A stretch of 64,000 nt of DNA from Onchidella celtica (Eukaryota; Mollusca; Gastropoda; Systellommatophora; Onchidiidae): NCBI GenBank assembly GCA_963931925.1, contig OZ007579.1:30212519-30276518 (forward strand). The letters run 5' to 3'. This document shows, piece after piece, positions 11,036 through 21,900 of this stretch. The stretch's first letter is position 1. Every line of letters begins with the position of its first letter. Position numbers and translations under genes: made by a program. A model generated the notes under the pieces. The model saw only the letters and a program-made list of their open reading frames with translations, had not been told where the DNA came from and did not search any database.

Positions 11036-13180
11036 CATGGCGCTAGCTGCAACTCACACAATTCATAACACAACCTGTATGTATAACCAGGCAATATTCA
11101 ATGGAAGAAGTTTGATAACTGTCCCATGACCTATCATTCAACTGACAGAACAGTAAAACGAGTGGAAGAAAAATGCCTGTGCAAGTCGGAGGGAACTCAA
11201 TGTTCTGAAATAGATGACTTTGAGCAGGACACTATCTTCTGAGAATTCTGGGAAAATTTTAAACCATTGATGAGAAACGTGTTTACGTGAAGAATTTTTG
11301 TCGACGCACCCGTAAAAAATTGATTGAACAAAAGAAAAACGTTCTAAAATATTACCTAAAATTAAAAGGAGTGAGACTACAAGTTTGCCAGCACATTTGA
11401 CCTCACAGACTGGACAATAAGAAACGGATGCGTCAGTGAACATATCCAAGAAAAGAAACGTTCGACATTATGACAGGCTCTTCGAGCGAAAGAATGACTG
11501 TCTGGGTGTCTTCTTGGTAAACTCAACACCTGCCACCCTGCTATTGTGGAAAATCGATAAAACATAATTATGTACGGGGAACGACAGTTTCAAACCATGA
11601 CTGATCTATATGTGCATACAAGGTGACAAATGTCACTGAAAGTAATGAAAAAAATGCTTTATGCAGTATAAATGACTGAGGATAAATCAATGAGGCTAGA
11701 GATTAAATTCTTAATTATTTGTTTATTATTTAGTCACTTTGGCGGGGGATGGGGGGGGGGGGGAGGGAAGGGGTAGGTAAGAGCCCCAGTAACTTATAAA
11801 CAGGAAAGACTCACACAAAAAAGAAAAAACGTAACATACACTGAATACTGCTTGGAGAAGGGCAACATTATGTTTTTGTTGTTTTTGCTTTTTATGCACA
11901 CAGCTGGACTAACATTATTCTACATTAACTCGACATATTCTGACAATATTCCTTGTGGTAAAAAAGAATGCCTCGCTCACACAGCAACAAGCAGCCAGTG
12001 AAAGGCTATTTCTAATAGACAAAAAATGCTCGTCTACTATCAAATTTTCCTTCCCATTATTTTCGGCAAATGTTATCTGGAACCTTCCTTTAAAAGTGTC
12101 ACAGATGTGTAATAATGTCAAATTTAGATATTTCTGTGAGGAAAATGCCAGAAAGGCTCTCAGCATCAAAGTCTTCACAGAAGGTTTTTTTTTTACATAT
12201 AGATGCTGACGCATTCCATGAAAGTCCGCTGTATTTAAATGTTTTTGGGGTGTTTGCGTGTGTAATTAGCCAGAAAAAGGGAAATTAATGGAATAAAAGA
12301 AAACGGAGCTGTGGCGCTTGGCCTGTTTTCTATTGATGTTTTCACTTATAAGCTCATACAAAGGCTCATGTTCATTTGCGTATAATTTTGATCCTGATCT
12401 ATACACGTTTCCGCTAGTTTCTCGGTCTACAAACTTTTCAACAAATGATTTTCAAAAGAATTTCAACTTAAAACAGGATGAAAAATACATTGAATTAAAT
12501 CTCATTTATCTGGCTTTCTGTGTGATTTATTTTTAAACACTTGCGCTAGATCAGATCGACGCACTACGACCCTTTGTTATGAGGGTGTCAATTCGGTACG
12601 CGCAGCTCAGAGCATAAACCGCAAGACTATGTCCTGTTCTAGCTATAAAAACACACTGCTTAACACATTAAACAATGCAAAAAGAAGTATATTTTGCCAG
12701 AAGAAGGATTGAACTTAATTTTTATGTAGGATACATGCCGTTTCACATAAATACGCAGCCGTAATAGCCTTGTAATGTTGGCCTAAAATAATATGCCAAA
12801 ACGGGATTTCGCGCCCGTAGCGGTCCAGTTTGGACTATCTACTTTAATTCAATGTATTTTTCATAGTGTTTTAGGTTGGAATTTCTTTAAAAATCATTTG
12901 TTGAAAAGTTTGTTGACCGAGACACTGGCCGAAACTTTAATAGATCAGGATCGAAATTATACACAAATGAACCCCCAGCCAGCCTTTGTGTTATAAGGGA
13001 ATGCCAAGATCAGACATGGTGCAGGTTTCAGCGCCACGCCCCGATTGTTTTTATAGACCTATCTAGCGCCTGATTTCGTCACCTTTGTCCGACACCCAGA
13101 GCTAAGATACGCTCCCCCAACCCCCTACCGCCGGCCCCCTTTTTTCCCTTTAAGGTACGGTAGAATGACATTATTTTGAA
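11036..13180. other. Unassigned AT-rich intergenic sequence
   Basis: No domain-bearing ORF, RNA gene or clear repeat partner was seen. Notable points are a poly-G run at about 11744-11764 and overlapping ORFs on both strands at 11915-12214, which look like chance. Confidence 0.5.
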
Positions 13181-13182
13181 CA

Positions 13183-13360
13183 ATCAAAATTTATTGTACT
13201 GCCTATTGGAGGTAATATCTGCAGGGCTACCCAGGTCGATATCATTCATGACAGAAGATATCCTGATCTCATCTTAAAGAAATGTGAGAAACGTGGAGCT
13301 GACATCATTATGCCCACCAGCTTTGCCGATTGTACACTGATGCTCGTACAAATCCACTGA
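13183..13360 (+). pseudogene. Possible exon remnant resembling a nitrilase-family segment
   Basis: In the frame ending with the stop at 13358-13360, the translation includes HDRRYPDLILKKCEKRGADI, followed directly by IMPTSFADCT. This recalls the conserved carbon-nitrogen hydrolase segment in which C-Y-D-x-R-F-P-E-L is followed about 10 residues later by GADI-x3-P-S/T-A/S-F. The catalytic Cys position reads His here. There is no ATG, no flanking exon was found and the frame is short. Call it a weak candidate fragment, not a gene. Confidence 0.25.
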
Positions 13361-14204
13361 AACCAATCTGGACCGGTGAAACTTCAGATTGGTACATTTT
13401 TCTGGCTATTTCCTTTGGTCATAGGTTAGTTTCAATTTTTTATGTTTTTCAATGCGACTCTTGTATGGAATTGTTAGCTCAATTGTGCTTATTCTCTTAT
13501 CTGCCTCGGAATAAGCGATCGTTTCTGGTAGCAGACCTGCATCTCTGACAGTCTGTGGGAACTCATTCCTTTGTGGTATGTCGACCGGTATTTTCTGGTC
13601 TGCAGTGCCCTGGAATAAGCTGGTTGCTTGTAATATGAATGGGAATCTTCTTTAACTGCGTCCGAAGATCGTCGAGGTTATGTTTAGGTCTTTATTTTAG
13701 GAGTCTTTGTTGATACCAAATTGCACGTTCCCGGGGCAAGGCAAGTATTGCGGCCTCTCACCCGTGGACCGTTGGCTCATGGCAAGGTTTATTTGCCCAG
13801 TTGTGTTGAAAAAAAAAAGAAACAAAGTTAGTGAGAAAAAAAGAAAGAAAGAAAGAAAAAAATTAAATGAATAAATGAATTGATAATAAAAATGAATGAG
13901 TAATGAATAAATAAATAAATAAATAAATAAACTGTTCATGTCGTCTACAGTGTCCATTAAAAATGTTGCCGGCAGTCATCTCAGTGGAGGTAATCGGTAA
14001 TAAACAGGTTCTGTAAGCAGTTAGAAGGTTGTCTCCTGTACTTCGTGATTTTTTTTCCGTACGAGACTTAGTAAATTCAGGAGCGGGGCAGCAACACACC
14101 CCAAAACACAGGTCATCGGCTAAATGATATCTCGTCCTATCGAACACTGTCATGGGTGCTGCAATCTCTGAACTGTCCCTGATATGACTGAATGTCACCG
14201 AAAA
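13361..14204. other. Unassigned sequence with an A-rich simple repeat
   Basis: No gene was recognised. Between about 13805 and 13935 lie AAAG and AATA/AATG tandem repeats, which produce the Phe/Ile/Tyr-rich minus-strand ORFs. A short stretch near 13725-13790 resembles 58025-58085. Confidence 0.5.
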
Positions 14205-14880
14205 TCCAATATTGTTTGTTTTCTTTGTTTATGAATGGCTGTGTGATTTGTTCCTTTGTTTGTGAATGACAGCGTGATTTGCTCCTTTGTTTGTGAATGG
14301 CTGTGTGATTTGCTCCTTTGTTAATGAATGACAGCGTGATTTGCTCCTTTTTGCTCCTTTGTTAATGAATGACAGCGTGATTTGCTCCTTTGTTTGTGAA
14401 TGGCTGTGTGATTTGTTCCTTTGTTAATGAATGGCTGTATGATTTGTTCCTTTGTTAATGAATGGCTGTGTGATTTGCCCCTTTGTTTGTGAATGGCTGT
14501 GTGATTTGTTCCTTTGTTAATGAAAGGCTGTGTGATTTGTTCCTTTGTTTATGAATGGCTGTGTGATTTGCCCCTTTGTTTATGGATGGCTGTGTGATTT
14601 ATTTCTTTGTTAATGAATGGTAGCATGATTTGCCCCTTTATTTGTGAATGGCTGTGTGATTTGCTCCTTTGTTTATGCGTGGTTGTGTGATTTATTCCTT
14701 TGTTTATGAATGGCTTTGCGATTTCTTTCCCTGTTTATGAATTGCAGTGTGATTTGTTATAGGTATTTTATTTATGAATGACTATGTGATTTATTTATGA
14801 ATGGCTGTGTGATTTGTTCCTGTTTATGAAATTGAATGGCAGTGTGATTAGTTTCTTTGTTTATGAATGGCTGTGTGATT
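14205..14880. repeat. 31-bp minisatellite, about 20 copies
   Basis: The unit is GAATGGCTGTGTGATTTG followed by (T/C)(T/C)CCTTTGTT(A/T)(A/G)T. It repeats every ~31 bp with point variants (GACAGCGTG replacing GGCTGTGTG) and a few length variants. Variant units occur in adjacent groups, as expected for tandem turnover. It ends close to the large inverted repeat starting at 15017. Confidence 0.95.
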
Positions 14881-15016
14881 TGAAGTTAATGTGGTATGAC
14901 AGAAATTATGGAAAGAAATAGAGCATTCGCAAATGAAAATCAGTGTAAGATACAGCATTCTCAATGTAAAATTATCATCATAATATATTGAAGGCTGTAA
15001 GGCCCCCAATGTAATT

Positions 15017-15965
15017 GTCAAGAATAGATTTAATTCATAAATGTCTCCACTGACTAAATTTTTGTGAGAGAGCAGTGAGTAATTTTTACAAACGTAATTA
15101 TTGTGCGAGCCAGCATAACTTGGTCTCGTAAACAATTTGTTTTGAACAGTTTTTTTTATAATAGATAAACAGAAGGTGTGGGGAAGGATAGACGGACAGC
15201 GTAGGTGTGCATGACTGAGCACTTTTTATATCTCGTGTTTTGAACTAGGTTTAGTAGAGAGGGAAGGGGTGAGTAGGAATTAAATGTTGTTGAGACGTCG
15301 GTTGACGTACAGAAAATCCGTGATCCAGAGTAAAAGCTCGGGGTTTTGAACATGTTAAGAATTTATTGCTATAAAATTACATTTTATTGTCTTGAGTGAT
15401 TCGACATTTGATGTCGACCCAAGGTCGTTGCGTAGGGCTGTTACTTAAAATAACTCAGTTCGGCAGCTGAGCTAGAAGTGGTTGCACCAATCACAATCCA
15501 GGAATTCTAGCTCAGCTGCCGAACTGAGTTATTTTAAGTAACAGCCCTACGCAACGACCTTGGGTCGACATCAAAGGTCGAATCACTCAAGACAATAAAA
15601 TGTAATTTTATAGCAATAAATTCTTAACATGTTCAAAACCCCGAGCTTTTACTCTGGATCATGGATTTTCTGTACTCTACAGACGTCTCAACAACATTTA
15701 ATTCCTACTCACCCCTTCCCTCTCTACTAAACCTAGTTCAAAACACGAGATATAAAAAGTGCTCAGCCATGCACACCTACGCTGTCCGTCTATCCTTCCC
15801 CACACCTTCTGTCTATCTATTATAAAAAAAACTGTTCAAAACAAATTGTTTACGAGACCAAGTTATGCTGGCTCGCACAATAATTACGTTTGTAAAAATT
15901 ACTCACTGCTCTCTCACAAAAATTCAGTCAGTGGAAACATTTATGAATTAAATCTATTCTTGACA
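15017..15965. repeat. Long inverted repeat: 461-bp arms, 27-bp loop
   Basis: The left arm (15017-15477) and right arm (15505-15965) are reverse complements with few mismatches. Examples are CTCAGTTCGGCAGCTGAGCT against its complement, and the ATAATTACGTTTGTAAAAAT region on each side. A cluster of mismatches lies near 15300 and 15680. Both arms give the same ~69-codon ORF start on opposite strands, a consequence of the symmetry. RNA from either strand would fold into a long hairpin. It could be a foldback transposon or MITE or a local inverted duplication; no clear target-site duplication was seen. Confidence 0.95.
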
Positions 15966-16174
15966 CCATTGTATGATTATAGTAATTGTTATTCTTTATT
16001 AGTCAAAGGGACACCACTATGATATTACCATACCAACTATAATTGGAGAGTTATGAAACTTGAGGAGGGAAAAAGAAAATAAACATGGCTGCCATCAGAC
16101 CACAAATCTAAACTGTGTCTTTCAATCAATCTTAATCATAACAATCCTACAGCTTTCATCGTCATCATTTACAT

Positions 16175-16262
16175 TTTCAAAATTGGGCAAAAAGAAAAAG
16201 TTGTATGTAGCGAAGCCCTGCGTGAGAAATAAAACTCAAACGATATAAAGCAAACTAAAGAG
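16175..16262 (-). repeat. Dispersed repeat family H, copy 1
   Basis: The reverse complement matches 40848-40920 and 56515-56600 (TATCGTTTTGGGTATTATTT-like and TTACGCGAG-type strings, then TACATACAACTTTTTC). Short and non-coding. Confidence 0.55.
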
Positions 16263-16644
16263 AAGACAGAAAATACACAAATTTTCGGCTTTCGCCTTTT
16301 TCAAGTGAAAAAAAAATCGAACAATAAAAGATTTCAATAGGAAATGTATAGAATCAAGCGAAACGGGATATGTTACTTAACTGCGAGTTCTTGCTTCGTT
16401 AGCAGCCCCAAAGCACGTCCGTCTGCCAAATGCGACAGATAATTGTCTGTGTGTAACTGATGATACATTCTGGTGCCTAAAGAGTTAACGATCGGCACTT
16501 TAGCTAGTTTATTTCATTTAGTTTTCACCTGGACACATATTCAAAGTGTGGAAACATCTCGAAATGTCTTTCCTTTATCTTGTGCATCTTGTCCTTTCTG
16601 AAGTAAACTAAAACAGAGCTACGAGTTCATGTGAAGATTTTATT

Positions 16645-17160
16645 TAAGATAAGATAAGAATTTTTTTATTATCCCATAATGGAAATTCACTTTCACAGGG
16701 AGTTTAAAAGCATATAATTATGAAACACAGCTTAAGCATTCAATACACGAATATCAATATCAGGCATAACATAATTATTATTATCGAGTAATATGGCATG
16801 AAAATATTGCACTCATCTGGCGAATAATTATATGAACATAATAATCATATCTCAATATGAGGCCTAAGATATGAAGTAATACGGTATGGAACCTTAAAAA
16901 AATATGTCACACATGTAACGCATCATTACATGAACATATATCTCAATATGAGACCTAGGACATGAAGAAACATGGCATGGAAGGTTGATAAGATTTAAGA
17001 CCGATATAATTTCTTTTAAGTTAGTATTTAAAGGTCAAAACTTAAAAATTGGTAATTTTATTATTTACGGTTTTTTAAAGATAGATAAGATAAGATAAGA
17101 TAAGATAAAAATCACTTTATTAGTCCATGAGAGAAATTCTCTTTCACAGAGCTTTTTGAT
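16645..17160 (-). repeat. LINE/SINE 3' tails with GATAA repeats
   Basis: Two tails read on the minus strand end in (TTATC)n: 16645-16710 (AATTTCCATTATGGGATAAT) and 17078-17160 (AATTTCTCTCATGGACTAAT). This GAATTTC-xx-GGGAtTAATAAA-(TTATC)n arrangement is the common 3' tail of CR1/L2-like LINEs and their SINE partners. Between them are imperfect direct repeats containing CATATCTCAATATGA(G)GCC. Confidence 0.55.
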
Positions 17161-17334
17161 CACATACATGGTACACACATCTTACGTATCATTACTTACA
17201 CATATCTCATAACTCAATAAACTCAATAACAGGTATACATGAAGTGATACGGTAAGGGACTTTTATGTACATAATCCTTCATAGTACCGGAGTTTTCCCA
17301 TTAGATTCTTACTGATGAAATTTTAAGTAATCAA

Positions 17335-17520
17335 GCAAATGACGAGTAGGATCGAGTACCTAGTCTTCAAGGAAAGGACGAAAAATTCGGAGGGCCCGTG
17401 TGCACGTTGCGCACGTTAAAAATACCTCGGCAGTTGGAAATCGAAAAGAGCAGGCCGAACAGGCTGCTGCTCGGGGAAAATTGAAATTAATAGATTAAAA
17501 AATTTATCCATATCATCCCC
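17335..17520 (+). repeat. SINE body fragment
   Basis: Contains GTAGGATCGAGTACCTAG, GGACGAAAAATTCGGAGGG, CCGTGTGCACGTTGCGCACG and AAAGAGCAGGCCGAAC, the same body as at 34958-35110 and (reversed) 1105-1230. The tRNA-like head is absent. Confidence 0.6.
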
Positions 17521-17639
17521 CCACCAGCAACAACAAAAATTTATTATTCATTATTAATAAATATTCAAATATTATTTGAGTTATGATATGAATTGTAATA
17601 TATGTGATGTGAGTTGTGAACTGTTGTGAATTGTGAACT

Positions 17640-17870
17640 GCGCCTAACAGGCTGCGTTACAATTTGCTCTGTGATAGAGAGGGGCAGAGAGAGAGAGAGA
17701 AAAAGTGAGCGAGGCTGGGAGAGAGAAAGAAGTAGTATAGTGTGTTGAGCGCTTCGCAGGCGCTCAATTCTGCTCTGTGGTTGACATGTTGCTTCTGTAA
17801 AGCGCATAGAGCATTTTAAATAGATATGCGCTATATAAATGCCATCCATTATTATTATTGTTATTATTAT
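17640..17870 (+). repeat. Microsatellite and GCGCTATATAAAT-(ATT)n SINE/LINE tail
   Basis: An AG-rich tract at about 17685-17735 is followed by GTAAAGCGCATAGAGC and GCGCTATATAAATGCC, ending in (ATT)n near 17850-17870. That tail occurs at the 3' end of many metazoan short interspersed elements. Confidence 0.5.
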
Positions 17871-18017
17871 GACAGTGAAGTATCGAAAACTGCCAAAGAT
17901 GCAAAGTTGCTTTTATCACACCGTCTCTCCTAATGTCCTGGGAAAACATCCACTGATTGGTAATTTTATAATTGACTAATGACGTACCGGACATTGCGGT
18001 GATTAAACCTTTGCTCA

Positions 18018-18270
18018 GTCTCTCTCTCTCTCTTTCTCTCTTTCTCTCTCTCTCTGTCTCTCTGATAATATAATAAAAGCACTAATCCACAATCTTGCTT
18101 CAGAACTCATGGGCGCCCCGACCAAACTGAACGTTTGATGTGATTACTTTTAAATGAAATGTACGATACTGTAACAAAATGTCGTCAAAATTGAGGATGA
18201 ACATTATAACTGCTGACAGCAAGATGAAATAATGAATTTTCTATAAATTCACAAAGAAAATTTTCTCCCT
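18018..18270 (+). repeat. CT microsatellite and family C copy 2 (truncated)
   Basis: CT repeats at 18018-18064 are followed by the family C start (ATAATAAAAGCACTAAT, CTTCAGAACTCATG, AACTGCTGACAGCAAGATGA). The element stops just short of the fucosyltransferase stop codon at 18280. The copy at 40218-40560 is longer. Confidence 0.6.
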
Positions 18271-18279
18271 TACCTGCTG

Positions 18280-18919
18280 TTAATCTCTCATACCTATCCA
18301 ATTTGGCAGATAGTAGTCTTCTTTCGTGAAACCCCAAGCAATACTAGAGCCGTTTCTTGGGAAATCAGCATAATACAACACTGTCCCATTAGATAACCAG
18401 CCTGCCCACCAACTAAATGATCCGGCTGACATGATCACATGATCACAGTTGGCCAATAGATAAAGATGAACTGTACGGGAGGCAGCGGGCATGAATACCA
18501 CATCCTTGGCGGCCAAGTTCACCTCATTCCAAACTCTGTCGTTACCTGTCACGAAGAAAGCAGTTGGTCTTCCCTTAAACTTTTCTCTCATCCAGTCAAA
18601 GGCTTTTAAGAAATAACTTTTACAAGCCACTGTATAGCCTAATCTTTGTAGCCTTATAAAGTCCCCACGGCGTACATGCACGCCAACCAACACTCCCATG
18701 TCAGTGATATTTTTCCTTATCGGCTCCAGAATTGTGTCTGCCTGTCGCCGAACGGAATCCAGAACTTGAAATTCTTTTCTGATTTCCTCTTTTATATGAT
18801 CGAAGTATTTCCAAGACTGGTAGTAGCCAATAGCAGAAATGTTTGTGCAGGTTTTCTTCAGTTTGTTTATAAAAGTTGGCACAAATGTTGCATACAGGCG
18901 TTGATGTGTAGACGTCCAT
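18280..18919 (-). CDS. Fucosyltransferase paralogue 1, exon 3 (catalytic core)
   Basis: The acceptor is a pyrimidine tract GTCTATGTCTTTTTTAG directly before A-TGG-ACG at 18919. The exon runs 640 bp to a TAA at 18280-18282 and encodes 212 residues with the HVRRGD, FFVTGND and SFSWWAGWL motifs of GT11. The open frame upstream of 18919 (MIPFILVYVFF) is intronic. A donor-like CAG-GTAAGG lies just after the stop codon in this copy only. Confidence 0.9.
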
Positions 18920-21900
18920 CTAAAAAAGACATAGACCAAAATGAACGGAATCATAATTTGGGTCAGCGGGCAAATTTCAGTGTTTTTTTACAAATTGAAT
19001 TTTTCGAAAAGTGCAAAGGTAAAGGCAAAGGCCTGTTTACACTAGGAGGTTTTAGGAATACAAAAAAAAAAGGAAAGGAATTTAGCAGTAAGCGTGTTGC
19101 GTTTTCAATGTTCCGAAATCTGAATGGAATCTGACCCGTTCGTATTAATTTACCGATTTCCCCCCGAAAAGCTGGGAATATGACCATTCCTAATTTCATT
19201 CTGATTTCGGAAATGTCACGTGACATCTGCCTCAATTTAAAATGGCGTTCGATCAAACTGTCGATTAAACTATCCCCAAAACATTTGTGAAGGCGAGTGC
19301 TGTCCATGGCATACTAAATCGCCCAAGTATCATAACAAGGCGAGGACAAAAGCCTTTCGAATTTTAGCGGGTGATTAAAGATTTGAAAGATCAGATTAAT
19401 TTCTCATTCATACATTGAAAAACTGAACCGAACGATTCTTTCGCTCGACGAATGAGAAGCGAATGCTGGTCAAGAGAGCGTCCATATCAGTCACTCGACC
19501 CCAAAAAATGATGAGCATCACTTCTCATTCAGAAAACGGACCAATGTAAACAAACAGCGTTTCGGGGAAAGCCAGGAGAGTTCGTCTCCTACGATCTTGC
19601 ATTCCTTCTTTCTATTCCTAAAACCTACCAGGGTCAACAGTCCTTAAGCGTGTTGCGTTTACATTGTTCCGAAATCGGAATGGAATCCGACCCTTTCTCA
19701 ACTCCTTTCCGATTTCCCCCTGAACATAGACTAGGACTGTTTCTATTTTCATTCAGATTTCGGAAAGGTTATGCGTCAGGTGACAACCTCCTCCGTATAA
19801 AAGGGCGGTCCGTCGAACTTTCACCAACACATTTTTTGAATGCCGAGAGCCGTCTTTGGAATACGCATCATAACAAGCGGGCGAGAACCAAAGCCCTTGG
19901 AGTTTTAGCGAGTGGTAAATGCATTGAAAGATCACATTAATTTAACATTCATACTTTGAAAAGCTGGACCGAACAGTTCCTTCTCTCAACGAGTGAGAAG
20001 CCAGTGACCGTATTCATAATATGTGCGTAAACTTAAGTTAATCCCTTACCCGGTGTTAGTGCAAGATATTGAAAAAAAAATGGTATTTATAAACCATAGT
20101 TTAACTTAACGTATTTGCGTTAACCCATTCACCTTTTTGCGCTAATTTAACGACAGTGCATAGGTGCCGTAAAAACTGAAGTATTTACGTTCGAGAACTT
20201 CCGGTGAGATAATCAAGAAACATGGCGGCCATTTTGATGCATTCGCCTCAGAGACAGACAAGAAGACCCAGAGTTTAGAGAACGCATTGCACCCCTTGGA
20301 CTGTTTTGGCGACAGGGAACTGTTCGAAAAATTTAGATTCAGACGGAATGACATATCTGACATAGTTGACGAGCTGGACAACGCCTTGTGGCAAGACACG
20401 GGCCGAAATGGTGCCCTGCCAGTTGCACTACACGTTTGACTAACAGTGCGTTTTTTTGCAACTGGGACGTTTCAGGATGCAGTGGGAGAGGTGATAGGCG
20501 TCAGCCAACCAACAGTCAACTCTGTTTAGCAAAAGAAGAAAAGGCAAACCTTCTTGTGACATGTTAACTGTAAAAAGTGGTTACTTCACACGGTACAGAT
20601 TTAGTTCCTCTCTAAAGCCCAGTCGCACACGTAGTCATCATCAGCTGTATAAGCTGTATAAGTTTGCACACATGTTTTGGAGTGGATGAAAATACCACAT
20701 AGATCTAAATCAGTATATTATGATTTTCAGGGGGATGATGTGAAGAATGAGTTGCTTTAAATGTTCTTTACCAACCGCGCCAAAATATCAGACTTCAAAT
20801 ATCAAACAGGGATGAAAATCACCCCCAAATCTGTTTTTCAATGCAAGCCTCAGCCATCATCTGAAAGGTCTGGACTAGGACTAAAGTTAGCTCTAAGTAA
20901 ATCTTACTGGTCCTTTTGTGCAACTTGTTTTACCTAAAGTCTCACGCTGCCTAAGTATGTAAGCGACAATGTGGGAATTCGTTGTTGGCATACAATCATA
21001 TTTCATGAAATATTAGTCTATAGCCTTTTTCTGGAGACATCTTCAATGAGCCAAACTGTTCAGAGGGTGATGGATGCATTGATTGCCATGATGCCTCGAT
21101 ATGTAGGTCCACCTTTCAAGGAAACAGCACAGCGAAGTAAGGCAGGTTTCCAGTTAATGGCAGGACTTCCAGGCAGATTTGGATGTATTGATGGGATCTA
21201 CGTAAAAATTCAAGCACTCCGGGAAGATGAGGATGTATAATGTCAACCGCAAAAACCATCACTTAGTAATTGTCCAGGTAAATATATTTTATCGTACAAG
21301 TGGAATAGCTCAATTTAAACATTTAGAATGCCTTTACTAAGAAAATATTGCCTGAAACTTATAAACATACGGGTCATACAAAAGCAATTCAATTCGATGA
21401 TTTGACACTTAAGAGAATTGAGTTTAGAATTTTTGAAACTGTCAGTCAGGCTGTAGTGTTGGAGAAAATTTCCAAAATTGCAACACAATGACTCAACCGC
21501 CCTATTCTTTTTATAATAAGCCAGTTGTATTAGTTGTAATGTAACAGTTTCACAGCCTGATTAAGCTGTTACTGTATAGGATGAGCTTTTGTTAAATTTA
21601 AATATATGTCATCCTGATTCCACTTTTAGAGGCAGGCAAACATTTTTAAGCCACTAAAATAATAGTTGGCCCATGAACGGAAATGTCTATAGCGGTAAGA
21701 GGACAATTTGTGGTATCTTGCGTTTAGAAACGCATGTCTCCTGCGATTGGTTCGAAAACTGATTGTCCTGTTGCAGTAGATGGTAATCTTAGTTCTAAAC
21801 TGGCCTGTTGGTCCAGGATTATTTTTATAGAAATTTACATCTGTGAAAAATTATGCAGCATATAGGTCTATAACGGTGAAATCAAAATCTGTCTGTGATT

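Noticed and set aside
11915..12214. Overlapping ORFs on both strands as a gene
   Set aside because: Open in opposite frames by chance in AT-rich DNA, with no domain, splice signals or repeat partner.
14205..14880. CRISPR-like array
   Set aside because: Direct tandem units with no unique spacers in a eukaryotic context; it is a minisatellite. The same applies to 31875-32175, 43471-44134 and 53625-54145.
14848..16022. A duplicated host gene with MLSHAHLRCPSILPHT start on both strands
   Set aside because: The identical ORFs result from the symmetry of the inverted repeat, end when the arms end and have no recognisable domain.
18920..18954. MIPFILVYVFF as the N-terminus of a 224-aa protein (also at 41585-41619)
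   Set aside because: These codons form the polypyrimidine tract and AG of the intron 2 acceptor; the family motif order requires exon 2 upstream.
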